A DNA stretch of 64,000 nt from Dicyema japonicum (taxonomy: Eukaryota; Dicyemida; Rhombozoa; Dicyemidae). Positions within the stretch are counted from its first letter, which is position 1. Each line of letters starts with the position of its first letter. The notes under the pieces were generated by a model. That model was given only the letters and a program-made list of their open reading frames with translations. It had not been told where the DNA came from and searched no databases. This document shows, in pieces, positions 1 through 10,759 of the stretch. Location of the stretch: NCBI GenBank assembly GCA_011109175.1, contig RDEW01000026.1, positions 823,695-887,694 on the forward strand, written 5' to 3'. Made by a program: the position numbers and the translations under genes.

Positions 1-790
1 TTCAAACCCTCACTGACATCTGAATGTATGATACAGATAATCGTTGTGTTCTCTTTGGTCTTATTGAGGATAAAGAAGGCCCATCCATATTCCTGAGAGG
101 TATGTGGCTTATATTGGCGTAATATTTCATGAACTTGTTAAGACTGTGCTGATCCGTCTGTTGTCTTTTAAAATTTCCTTTTGGGCCAAATTGTTAAATT
201 TCTCTCCATAACCACTGAGCAGATTTCTGAAATGGAAGGGAAGATACTATAGTTTGTCCCATTTGTTAGCTTCAGCTTTTCTAATCCTTTTAGATATTTC
301 GTCTGGGTAAGGAAGGTACGTGTCTTTTCAGGCGATTCCTTTAATTAATGATTTGGTGTTCTGATCGAGGTTTTCATTGTAGAATTTAAATGATCCGGAC
401 CATGAGAATAGTTTTGTTAAAAAATCAGTAGCTTCATCAATTGCGGAGAATATCATGTAAAAGTTTATTAGTGCTTGATCGATGTATTTTGAATAATCAT
501 TCCAGTTTGCTTTTTTATAGTTGAAAAATGAAACAGTCTCTTTTCTGTGATAAAGAACTTTTTGATTCGAATAATGATTGGATTGTGTCGGAAGATAATC
601 CATAATGCACCGTCCGGTACAAGGTTTGGGGAACAGAAGGTAAAGTCTGAGTACGTTGATGCTTCGTTTTCCTTGTAAGGAGTCCTAGTGTGCTTCCTGG
701 GGGTGTTGAGGATAGTCAGAGAGGTGAGTTTAATAAGGATAATCCTCTTGAGTCTGCTGGATGTGATTTTAACCAGGATGTTTAGCATTA
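1..790 (-). mobile_element. Non-LTR retrotransposon fragment (endonuclease to RT linker)
   Basis: Minus-strand reading frames at about 328-603 and 468-788 contain text typical of the region between the endonuclease and reverse transcriptase of Jockey/CR1-like LINEs, notably FFNYKKANWNDYSKYID (compare the FNYKKADW-type motif of that linker). The frames overlap and are broken, and no RT catalytic motif is present. I see no cellular gene in this stretch. The family assignment rests on motif resemblance only. Confidence 0.4.
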
Positions 791-904
791 AATTGTTCCG
801 TAGTTCATTTTAATAGATTACCTACAAACATCTTTGATTAAAATTCCATTTTCATCAAAATTATAGTTATTTTTAATTCAATAAAAATTTACAACTGTGT
901 TTAA

Positions 905-3184
905 CAAATTCAAGACAGCTCACCATTCTGACCAGAATTATTTTGGGTAGATAGCCATAAATTTTCTACATTTTGCATAGGAAGTAAAACGATATCCAAT
1001 ATTCTCAAACAAACATTAGTTAGTAAGTTAAAAGCTCCTTCGCGTAGCCCTAAATGGGTTTCGCTTGAGTCACGCTTTACAGCCATCCTCCTCGCCCACG
1101 CCATCTTGTTTCTGAGCTTCAGAAAGATTCTTCCATTATTCTTTTACACGGCGTAGTCGGGTCCAGTCTAAGAATATGTCCAAATAGTTGACATCTAGAT
1201 AGAATAACGTCATGATAACTTGGTTTAAATTTACATAGAGAACATATAGTTTCTCGTTTGAGATTTTTCTGCCAGAAGATTCTAGTCAGTATGCGCAGTT
1301 GGCTTCTGTGGAAAGTGTCAAGCCTCTCTAAATCGTTTTTCGAGGTTCCCCATGTTCCTGAATTGTATATCAGTATTGGATTAATAAACGTGTCGTATAA
1401 TCTGACACGAAATTTTAGTGAAACACCTTTTTTATAATCCAGATGATGTACATTTTTTGAAGTATATGGTGCCAGCATTTTCCTTCGACAAATATCCTCG
1501 GCGTCACCTAGTAGTGAGCCGAGTTTTTTTGCATGCCTCCAGAGTTCGTCATTTTTTGACTTGGCTAGTTCGATTCCTGTGTAGTCCGTTTTTGTAATAT
1601 TTATGTGCAGATCCCATTTATTTAAAATAATTTCGACTTGACTAAAAATTGGTCAAATGGACTTTTCTGGTCACACAAAAAGTCTACATCATCCGAGTAT
1701 AACAATTCAATTATATCTTTGTATTTAGAACCCTTCTCAGCTCCTGAGGGTAGCTTCGAAGGTATATGATGAATAGAATTGGGGATAAGGAAGTACCTTG
1801 TGTTCCCATGTTGGTGCTGAAATCTGAATGCTTAGTTCCTATTCTACGGATAGATCAATTTCAGAAAGTAATATACTTATTAGTCTCAGGCAGTTTTCGT
1901 CAGGCAGTTCCTGTAGAATACCCATGAGTTTTTCTCTGTTGAAGTCTTCGTTAGATCAATTCCTTGGATGTAAATGACTTCCTGTAGTTTTGACATTTGA
2001 TGTAAGCTATCGATGACACACGATATCTGAGGTAGACCTTCCACTTCTAAACCCACTTTGACTTTAGGAAAGGTATTTTTCCACTGGCTCTCGTATACGG
2101 TTAAACACTATGATCGATAATGTCTTCCTGATAGTACAAGAATAATAGGCCTTAATCCATCCAATGATTTCTCTTTCCCCAGGTTTGTGTATTGGAATTA
2201 ATACTCCATGTCCTAATGGAAGTGAACAGTAAGTTCCATCGACTCGTTTAATATATCGTGATTAATTCCGATTAATAACCGGAGCATGTTTTAGTAACTC
2301 GCCCGGGATGCCATCATAGGCACCTGAAGATGTATGAATGCATTTGTTACTTCCTTGTAGTTTGTTTGGAATTCCAATAAATTTAGGTATATTCACCCCA
2401 ACTGAATTAAACTGTGCCTCGAAGTGTTTGACAATATGGTTTGCTTTATCCTCTGGGTTTTGTAAATAATGACCGCGTTGTCGCAGATTTTCAGCGGCTT
2501 TTTCGCAGTTCCTCGTGTAAATATTTTCCCTGGTATCCAACAGTCTCAATCGCCGATAGTTTTAAAATATCAAGATATTCCCAAGGTCAATCGAGGGGGC
2601 GCCAGTGGTTTCAACATCCCACAATCGTTTAGAGATATTTTGTTGGTATCTCTTTTGCCAAGTGTCAAAGTTCAACATTTCCACGGCCAAACGTCCATTT
2701 AGAGACGTACTTTTTCTTTTTACTGCCTCGATTCCGAAGTATCGTTTAAGTTTTAACCTGGCAACTGTCAGTTTGTAGTCACTGTCAGTTATCGTTCCTC
2801 CATAACTCCTAGAGTCTGACAGTCTCTTTAAAGAGATTGGGCAGATAGTGTAATCTATTTGGTCATATGTACACGTATAGTCGCCGTCTTTGGACCTTCT
2901 TGTGCCAACCCAAGTGGTTTTGTGCTTTGCAGGGTGTTCAAACGTGATATTGCATAGATACAAATTTGATGAACTACAAAAATAGTGTCCAGAGAGATTT
3001 CGATATCTTCGGGGATGTTTTCCCCGACAGACTTCATTATCCCTTCTCATGTCAGCTTTGGCATTCCAATCACCACATATGAACGTTAGTGTAGATTTAT
3101 GAACTTGCATATGTGTTTTCAACAGGATTTGTAAAATTCGTCCATATTTTTTTGAAACTCTGCTCATATTTTTTTGAGCATTTT
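905..3184 (-). mobile_element. APE-type LINE, RT and endonuclease C-terminal part (decayed)
   Basis: This is the 3' and middle part of an element of the same family as the better copy at 41.77-44.73 kb. The endonuclease C-terminal half reads at 2562-3167 with GDWNAKAD, HPAKHKTTWVGTR, YDQIDY and DSRSYGG. The RT region is broken by many frameshifts; a YSDDVDF active-site motif lies near 1700. The RT C-terminal tail reads at 1119-1478 with YNSGTWG and LFGHILRLD. The endonuclease N-terminal half is displaced to 3760-4120 by the SINE and other sequence at 3185-3760, so this is one element with a nested insertion. It is not functional. Confidence 0.75.
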
Positions 3185-3189
3185 TTTTA

Positions 3190-3503
3190 AAGCCTTTTCA
3201 CGAGAGCCATAGTATTTATAGCTCCGCATAGGCAGGACACACATTTTATTTAAGTAAAGAACAGTTAATTTTAACTAATCTTAGAACCAAGGAATCATCT
3301 TCACTTTTTTTCTTTTTCTTGTGTGAGTGTCCTTTCTAGACAATCCAGTTCCGCAGTGAGTATCCACTGATGACGGCGTCACTCGTCAAACCCTTTCTGC
3401 ATCGTAGATGCCTGGAACCTTCCACCAGGTGAACAGCAGCGAAATTCGAACCCGTAGTCTAAGCCACTTAAGCCCGACACCTAACCACTATGCCACCCGG
3501 CTT
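3190..3503 (-). mobile_element. tRNA-derived SINE copy 1
   Basis: This roughly 314-bp element is read on the minus strand. It begins with a tRNA-like head carrying an A box (TGGCATAGTGG) and a B box (GGTTCGAATTT), then a conserved body ending in GTGAAAAGGCTTT. It is closely similar to copies at 27,943-28,248, 40,684-41,014 and 44,814-45,132. It sits inside the APE-type LINE of the previous entry. A short GGAGCAT-like direct repeat may flank it, but the target duplication is not clear here. Confidence 0.85.
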
Positions 3504-3504
3504 G

Positions 3505-3760
3505 CGGAGCATATACGTTGACAACTTACAGAGTAACGGAGCATTGGATTTGTGAAGATCACCGAACCGGACCTACGCCTCTTGGGGCCCTTATGAGGCT
3601 AGACTCCAGATCACGGGAAGGTGGCCCTGAAAATTCGTTTATGCGCGGGCGCGAAGGAAGAACACCGGGCAAAGATGAGGTCTCTGTTAGAATGCATGGG
3701 GGATCAAGTGATAATTAGTTTAGTTTTACCGTGGTCTTGGGTTAAATAAAAAAATAAAAA
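3505..3760 (+). mobile_element. LINE 3'-end fragment
   Basis: A short plus-strand piece ends in TTTTACCGTGGTCTTGGGTT followed by TAAATAAA-rich DNA. The same tail occurs at about 9,310-9,370 and 39,405-39,440, and a variant at 60,340-60,375, each after LINE sequence, so I read it as a 5'-truncated LINE copy. The short frame at 3518-3718 has no recognisable domain. Confidence 0.5.
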
Positions 3761-4120
3761 ATAACAGTCATCATAGTATTGTTCGTGGGCGATAAACGGA
3801 ATTGCATAACAGCCATACGATCATTGGCTGTCCATACTTTATGTTCAAGTTGATCGCAAAACCAAAACCGTAGTGACGATTATCTGATGGGAGTAGGATA
3901 ATCCGGTAGTTTTCAAAAGTTCTTTCGTATCCAAGCACATTCTTTATCTCTTGTCAGCAACAGGTATCAATTTTGTAACGTGACATATCTTCAGATAGTT
4001 GTTCCCTCTTGATTAGAGATGAGAGGCTTCGATGGTGAACAAAGAGTTTGAATTTAAGCATGATAAAGACATTATTTTTTCCAAGGAAAACAGAAGCACG
4101 TCACCACTTCAACCAACGTA
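3760..4120 (-). mobile_element. APE-type LINE, endonuclease N-terminal piece
   Basis: The minus-strand translation contains the early endonuclease block of the same LINE family: SRYKIDTCC, a stop where Q is expected, then QEIKNV and later RHYGFGFAINL, matching HYKVSVCCLQKTKI and RHYGLGFAIHH of the 43.7-44.7 kb copy. The 5' boundary is marked by GTCACCACTTCAACC (about 4,098-4,112), also found at the 5' end of the 44.7 kb copy. It is the detached 5' half of the element at 905-3184. Confidence 0.65.
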
Positions 4121-4590
4121 AAGTTTTGTAAATTATAAGTTTCCTCAGCTTTTGTACAACCTACTTACCATTGGCGGATTAAGAATACATTTTTGTTGCT
4201 TGGAAATCTATTTTGACAAGATACTAGCTGAACCTACAGCTCATTGACTCAGGACAAAGTCCATTGAGTTGGAAACCTCAGAAATAAATAAACATAATTG
4301 ATTATAGATTGAACTAGCGGTGATCTATTGTGGAGAGAGTTACAGAAGGGTTGGATGGAGATGCTTGAAAATACTAAGGTCTATTAAGATATTCTTGAAG
4401 AACCGCAAGAGCTCAAATAAAGATAGTGTAAAGCAATTGAAATATAATCAACATAAAAGTCAATAAACATTAGAACGGTAACTCTGAGGCAGTCTCGTTG
4501 CCGTTACAAGCAAACTTTTAAGTGATTTACTGGAAATGAGGGGAGGGGATTATAATTGGATTCCACAATCGTAGAAATTTTTTATCCAAG
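4120..4590. other. No gene seen
   Basis: AT-rich DNA without a convincing reading frame. From about 4,590 onward the sequence becomes alignable with 15,780 onward, the start of a duplicated block containing the lectin genes. Confidence 0.5.
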
Positions 4591-4721
4591 AACAGGTAAT
4601 TCGAATAAAACCTATAGATCATTAATTTAGTGCATTCTGACATAATTATTTGACCTATTGTTAATAAAATAAAACTTAACAGGAAATCGAGAATTATTTA
4701 GTGATTATCGAGAAATTATAA

Positions 4722-6453
4722 TTATTTGTTAGTAGGGAAAACTAGGTTTAATTTGTCATTTTTAAAATTTTTATTAACTAAGTAAAACACCGACGACAGA
4801 AAGACAAAACTGGAGAAAAAAATTACACAGAAAATTTTGAGCAACTAAATATTAATATTAAAAACCTTGTTTAAATTATTTTTGCTTCTGTTGAACTCAG
4901 TTGCAGATGTAGTTTTTGATATATTTATAAAATTCAAATTTTCTTCAATTTTATTAAACTCAGTTGTAGAGGTAGTTTTTGATATGTTTATAAAATTCAA
5001 ATTTTCTTCAATTTTATTAAACTCATTTGTAGAGGTAGTTTTTAATAATAATAATAAGAGGTAGTTTTTGATATGTTTATAAAATTCAAATTTTCTTCAA
5101 TTTTATTAAACTCAGTTGTAGAGGTAGTTTTTGATATGTTTATAAAATTCAAATTTTCTTCAATTTTATCTAACTCAGTTGCAGATGTAGTCTTTGATAT
5201 GTTTATAAAATTCAAATTTTCTTCAATTTTATTAAACTCAGTTGCAGATGTAGTCTTTGATATGTTTATAAAATTCAAATTTTCTTCAATTTTATTAAAC
5301 TCAGTTGTAGAGGTAGTCTTTGATATGTTTATAAATTCAAATTTTCTTCACTTTTATCTAACTCAGTTGCAGATGTAGTCTTTGATATGTTAAAAATATC
5401 TAATTGAAAATCGAAACCGCGTTCCAGACGCTTTAATGTTTCCGGGTGATCTTTAATAAATGACAAAGAACCAAACTTGACTCACATAATCCGAAATGAC
5501 CTTTACTGGAAACATCTCTCCATTGACCGGTACAAAGGTCCATAACTGCTGCATAAGGAGTTCCAGAGTTCAGCACCCTTTGTTTAACATCATCAGATTC
5601 CCAATTATGATAACCCCCTCCAACGGAGGCATTAATAAATACGCGTTCGGATATAATTCCTGAGTTTATATTTATATAAAATACCACGAACAAAATCATT
5701 CTCTAATTGACTTTCAATCAAGAAAAGGGAAGCATAGTTTCTTTTGCATTCATTGATAATTTCGTGAATATTCTTGTATTGCATTAATATCATATAGATG
5801 CGGCCATGGTAGTAAAAATATTGTACATATTTTCTCGTACCAATATATCCTGTTTCAATGTATTGATGTAACCCTTCATTCTGGGTTGTGTGGCCAAAAT
5901 TATCCACATTGAAAGTCTTGGCTCCAGGAATAATGGTATCTGCAACTAAAAAATATATCAAACTCTTTTCGCACGCAACAAACATCTCCATAAGGTAATC
6001 TCGAACTCGCATTTCTCTAGAACAGGGATCTACAAAAATTCCGTATGTTTTATCGGGATTATATCCGGTTGCACGTCTATAATAAGGCTTGATGATAATT
6101 AAAACTCCTAACCATAGAATATCCATTAAATAAAACATATTTTCCATTCATTATTCGTCCGTCTATCCAGAAACATTTGTTTAGTAGAGCTATTTTAATA
6201 ATTCTAAAACCATACAAGATAAAAACTCAAGTTCAGCTTGGTTATTAATGATCGCCATATAATAGTCATCATCACATGAAAGCCTTATTCGTCCTTGATC
6301 AGATGCAACGTCAGGAATTAAATAGCCATGACCCTCAAAGTTCGCCATTATTTTATTTATTTCTATTAAAAGTATCAAAATTGATTTACCATAATAATAC
6401 CAGTCATTACCAGAACAGTCAAAAAAGAGAATATAAAAGTATAACATTCTCAT
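4722..6453 (-). CDS. Tandem C-type-lectin-domain membrane protein, copy A
   Basis: A short-intron gene. A hydrophobic start (MRMLYFYILFF, 6453 downward) looks like a signal peptide. CTLD1 spans about 6,440-5,950: AIINNQAELEFL, FWIDGRIMNGKYVLFNGYSM, then ending in FVACEK. CTLD2 spans about 5,900-5,470: ASLFLIESQLENDFV, YHNWESDD, MDLC, GQWRDV and FGLCE, the classic order of E-x-x-FV, W, C, WND-like and CE motifs. An EPN/QPD calcium motif is not evident, so sugar binding is uncertain. A stalk of 21-residue repeats (5,395-4,893) follows, then a membrane segment (FFSSFVFLSSVFYLV, near 4,790) and a short tail. Splices of about 18-27 nt join the frames, for example at 5,680 and 6,090. The stalk contains a 1-nt deletion near 5,333 and a 26-bp insertion near 5,045 that break the frame, so the gene is either recently inactivated or mis-assembled there. 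Paralogues lie at 15.9 and 27.1 kb. Confidence 0.7.
4893..5395 (-). repeat. 63-bp coding minisatellite (21-residue stalk repeat)
   Basis: About seven to eight tandem 63-bp units, recognisable by repeated TTTATAAAATTCAAATTTTC about every 63 bases. On the minus strand each encodes a 21-residue unit close to INISKTTSATEFNKIEENLN. It lies between CTLD2 and the membrane segment of copy A. The paralogous position in copy B (about 16,100-16,160) has a single unit, so the array expanded in A. A 26-bp interruption with an AAT run sits at about 5,041-5,066. Confidence 0.9.
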
Positions 6454-7660
6454 TGTGAAGCGAAATCTGATTTATAAATGAAATCTATTTTCAGGAATTT
6501 AAAAAATGTGTTCATGAATTCACTTGTTTGTTAACATAATTAGATTGACTGGTCTTTTGATTGACAGGACGGGTCTCTTGATTATTAAAATTATTCTGAG
6601 ACGATTGGGAAGTGAACCAGTTAAGCATCAGTTAAATAAGCGATGATCAATGAATGATCTAAATTTTACTAAGATAGCTAATGTTGTGATCGGTTTCGCC
6701 AAAAGAATCAAATCTCATAAGAATTCTTTCAGAAATTAAAGTGCGATCAGCAATAAATGTGCAAATCCTTCAGAAATAAGTGTGCGATTTTTGCGTTGCT
6801 GCAAATCTAGGTTTCTGAGCACATCTCAGAAGGAGCGAAGTGGAGAAGGTGGAGATTTATGCTGTCCAACAATTTTCCTTGGTTTTAGTGGCCTTTTTCT
6901 CGACTTTTTATGAGACTAAATGACGTGAGACTTTTATACAATGTCCAATGGTTAATAAGAATCCCAAAATTTGAATTTGATAATTATAAATTTAATAATC
7001 AATTTTGTTCTACTTTTTTCAAAAAACATACTGTATTTTTTGCTTTTTTGTAAAAATTTCGCCATTTTCCGGTCGCCATTTTTAATAAAGGTGATCATTG
7101 ATTAAGCAAAATATATCATTCATAAAATTTATTCAAGGACTATGGTTCTCCCTCTTAACTTCAATGTCATGGAGTTCTTGTAGTCAAGATGGAGGCTATT
7201 TGGATATATATTTTTTGTGGACCTAAAGATTTCCCGCAAACGTGGTGATTCCTTAATTAGTCAATTTTTTCGTTAATTGAGCCTCTCATTAGAACTCTTA
7301 CTTGTGTTTATCTCACAAGGAGTCATAATTACATAGAGAAGCATGTATTGAGGTCGAAATATCGATGAGACAGTCTACTCTGCCAGTATATTTTTACTCG
7401 TTCAAGAATCTTATGGTTCACATAATTATGAGGAATCCTCCAAGTTGGGGACACTCTGGTCATGAGGCATCTCACTATTGCCTTATTTTGGAAAAAAGAT
7501 TGTACCAGTCGGGGGAAGAAATTTATTTTATATACTCGCATGCTTTTACCAAAAAGCAGCAAATCTTCAGTTCAGCGGGAGACTTTCCGAATGTGCAAGT
7601 AAAGGAAGTAGCCTGAATTAGTCAAGTGCCTCTTGGAGGTTTTTTTGAAGGTCCATGATA
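6454..7660. repeat. Duplicated 5' flank of the lectin gene
   Basis: This stretch is alignable with 27,815-28,790 (first part) and 30,400-30,990 (second part). Shared landmarks include GTGAAGCGAAATCTGATTTA, TTCATGAATTCACTT, the CCCGCAAACGTGG block, and TTCAGTTCAGCGGGAGACTT versus TTTAGTTCAGCGTACGACTT. A plus-strand frame at 7,365-7,616 and its counterpart at 30,634-30,975 share short words (PSWG, FSSA-DFP), hinting at a decayed or unrecognised coding sequence. I cannot name it. Confidence 0.6.
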
Positions 7661-8039
7661 GACTACAAAACCGACGAAACCCATGAACTCTATTTTAGTG
7701 AATGCATACGTGTCAGTTTTGTGTCAAAACTAACACTCTAAAGTTTTAGTTTATGACAAAAATCAAGTGGCAAAGCATTTGACCATCTGGGATCGGAAAT
7801 CAAGCTGTATACGAGAAGAATCCTTCCCCCTTATGGAAATTAATCCCTGATATGTACACTGGGATCACTTGTTCCCTTTCTTGTGATTCCAGAGTTAACA
7901 AAATTAAATTGAAAAATCAATGACGAAGGCAATTAGAAGAAGGAAACTAGAATTAACTAATATTTGACATTTTTTATAAAAACCGAAACATTACACTGTG
8001 CCGGACTTATCAGCACTGGAAGTTTGAAACGAAGTTGTG

Positions 8040-9370
8040 ATATGAGGCGATTTGAATGCCAAACACCCTCTCTGGATGCCAAACAAAAGTAACACAATCT
8101 TATGGTCCAGACGGAATTCCCAAGATCCTAATCCTGCTGAAAAACCTAGGCAATGAGGGAATCGGTACCCTGACCAAAATCTACAACTGGTCGATTAATT
8201 ATAACTCAATCCCAAGGATATGGAAACTTGCAAACATTCGCCCAGAATTGAAGCCAGGAAAACCGAAAGAAGACCCAGCTTCCTTCAGGCCTATTTCTCT
8301 CTTGCTCCAAAAATTATGGAAAAGCTCACCCTCGCAAAGAACTCCCGATAAACCGTTCCAGCATGGCTTCATGAAGGATCGGTCCACAACTAGTTTCCTC
8401 ACATCCTTGATTAACTTTATTCGCTTCGGATTTGTGTGCAAGCCAAGACACCAGAAAACTGTGTTATGCTCACTAGATGTCTACAAAGCTTTCGACTCTG
8501 TGCCGAGGAAAAACATAACATGGAAAATCTACCAATCAGATATCCCTGAAAACCTCAAACACTGGCTGAAACTTCCTTAGCGGACGGAGAGGTAGAGTGT
8601 GCATTGGAAACATTCATTCTGTCTCTTGTTTATTCCCAAATGGAGTACCCCAGGGTTCGCCGCTATCACCATTCCTATTCAACCTATTTATGGCTGACAT
8701 TCCGAAAAAATACACATATGGATCGACTACTCGAGTGGTTTAGTGAAAATCGGATGTCAATCAATACCGAAAAATCTGCTACAACTCTCTCAGACAAAAG
8801 ATTGTCGAACAGGACAATAGAAGTTACTGTAGAGGAAGAGCATTGCTGTTCAGGAAATGGCAAAAAATATTGGGTCTAACTTTCGATACGCACATGAACT
8901 TTTCGAGACATGTCACCAACGTGCTGAACAAATGTGAAAAGAAAATCAACCTTCTGAAATGCCTAACAGGTCTATGGAAAATTAGACATCACCCTATACT
9001 TAAAACGCTCTACTCACAGTACATCGAACCATGCACTACATATGCGTGTACATCATGGGAACCACCGACCTCTTATACGAACACTCAGAAATCTCCGCAA
9101 CCCAGAAAAGGGTTTTCAAGCTAACGGAGAGATGGTACACAGGAGAAAACATTAAATCACCGACGCCCATTGAGAAACTAATCGAAAAAAACAAAAATGG
9201 AAATAAGTGTCAAAAAGAAATGCTCGCCCAGAACGAACTTGTGTAGGCTCAAGGAATCAAAACCGAGCAAAGATGAGAGCCTTGATCCAATTCGTCGGGA
9301 TCACTTAGTTTTTTCGGTTTAACAGTGGTCTTGGAATTAATTTTTATTAAAAAAAATTAATTTAATTTAT
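8040..9370 (+). mobile_element. Jockey/CR1-like LINE, reverse transcriptase region (decayed)
   Basis: The plus-strand frames at 8,056-8,580 read YGPDGIPKILI, ASFRPISLL, FQHGFMKDRST and LDVYKAFDSVP, which are RT domain blocks. Frames at 8,604-9,246 continue with FDTHMNFSRHV, LWKIRHHPILKTLYSQYIEP and WEPPTS. The YADD block between them is lost. It ends in the LINE tail CGGTTTAACAGTGGTCTTGG. Fragments of the same family occur at 14.65-14.99 kb (minus) and 59.6-60.4 kb (plus). There are multiple frameshifts, so it is not functional. Confidence 0.8.
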
Positions 9371-9454
9371 AACCAACGTTGGTAGACAAAGAGGGCAAAT
9401 AAGACAACCACGTGGTTATTTTACATAAAATCAGAGAAAGAATAATAAAGAGAA

Positions 9455-9763
9455 TTAATCCATATAGACAATGCTGATGGTGTCTCCCTTGAGAAGAACT
9501 CTGCCCAAAGACTTTCTGGATGATGTTTTTGTGTTGAGTTCGAAGGCATCAACCAACACAATGTTCATAAACTCATCAAATCCAACAATATAGCCTTCAA
9601 TACGATGATAAATACTATCTGTTAGGATTACCACTGTCTTGGCTCTCTAATAATATTAACACGTGGGTTACAGTCTGTAGACATTTGAAGAGTTGATTCT
9701 AAATTATTAATAATATAGTACAACCACTGGCTGAATTGATATTTTTTGTACTTTGGTATTCAT
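9455..9763 (-). CDS. SNRPE: Small nuclear ribonucleoprotein E (SmE)
   Basis: A three-exon gene with exons 9722-9763, 9672-9698 and 9455-9646. The introns are 9699-9721 (23 nt) and 9647-9671 (25 nt), both gt...ag. The spliced protein is about 85 residues, close to the family's ~92. It starts MNTKVQKISIQPV, keeps NQLFKCLQ (compare NLIFRYLQ of SmE), RIEGYIVGFDEFMN (Sm1 motif), and LGRVLLKGDTISIV (Sm2 motif). SmE is one of seven Sm proteins that ring the Sm site of spliceosomal snRNAs in the nucleus. The exact register of both spliced joins with the known SmE alignment is the clearest proof in the window that these tiny introns are real. No defect is seen. It lies alone between a LINE and kanadaptin. 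Confidence 0.95.
9647..9721 (-). other. Two minimal spliceosomal introns (23 and 25 nt) in SNRPE
   Basis: Intron 1 is 9699-9721 and begins gtactatatt and ends aatttag. Intron 2 is 9647-9671, begins gtaacccacg and ends tattattag. Both obey GT-AG and both are required to restore the SmE reading frame. They flank the 27-nt exon 2 (9672-9698). Confidence 0.9.
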
Positions 9764-9779
9764 CAAAACAACACGAGAA

Positions 9780-10690
9780 CAGTTATTTTCAAAATTGTAT
9801 CTTTTTTAAATTAATTAAATTTAATTAAAAAAATACTAAAAACAAATTCACTCTTTAATGGACATTCTGGTAAACATGGCTCTTCTACGGTGTGAACATT
9901 ACTTCTCTCTACCTACATATGTACTTAAACTGGATGAAGCGGGAAGATGTCCTCTGTTTCTTTTGACTTCCCTGAGTTGACAGGAAATCACTTATTAAAA
10001 GTCCTGAATTTCTACGATGTCCGTCTCCTACTCCAAAGTTGACCGATCTATGGGCTGCGTCCTACTTAATAGCCGCTAGTCTCCTATAGGTTAGTAAGGC
10101 CAGGGTTATTAACTAACTAGAAACTTGTAGTGCTTACTTAACTAGTATGGGAACCTTAGAAGCAAAAAATTCGTCCCACTAGATTAAATCCTCTTTCAGG
10201 TTATTAAATTGTTCCAAAGACCAAGAGTAAAATCAAACTAACTAATCCCGTGACCTTGACGCGTTCCAGTAGAACCCTCATGCACAGTGATCCTCAGGAC
10301 ATTGTCGGGGAAGCTGTGGTCGATGCTAGAACTCCTCGTCAGGAGTCGAAAGTCTGCCGTTGGGATGAATAGATGGATCCTTTGTCGGCCAAACATTGAA
10401 CTTCTCATGAGTAAGATGGATTAGATGACGTTACTAGGGGAAGGATGAGAAATTCTCAATCAAGTAACCACATACAACGCGGCTTATTGGTGATATGAAG
10501 TAAATAAGGAAGCCCAATTCTTTAAATTATTCACGTTTGATTGTACAATTTTTATTTTCATATAACAAACTGAATGTTGTCAAATTTTTAAATTTATTAA
10601 AATAAATGAAATCACAAATTAAAACGAACCACAACACAAAAAATGATAAACAACTGAGAGAGAACTATAATTTCCCAGTTGTTGGGAGAC
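9780..10690. other. No gene seen
   Basis: AT-rich at both ends with a mixed-composition centre (9,880-10,480). No recognisable domain or repeat; no frame long enough to support. Confidence 0.5.
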
Positions 10691-10759
10691 GGTCCCTATC
10701 TTAGAAGATCCCTAGGATTCAACATATTAAAATTGTAAAAAGACAGTGAAATACAAATA

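Noticed and set aside
4893-5395. CRISPR array
   Set aside because: The 63-bp units are contiguous without unique spacers and lie in a eukaryotic coding region; it is a minisatellite.
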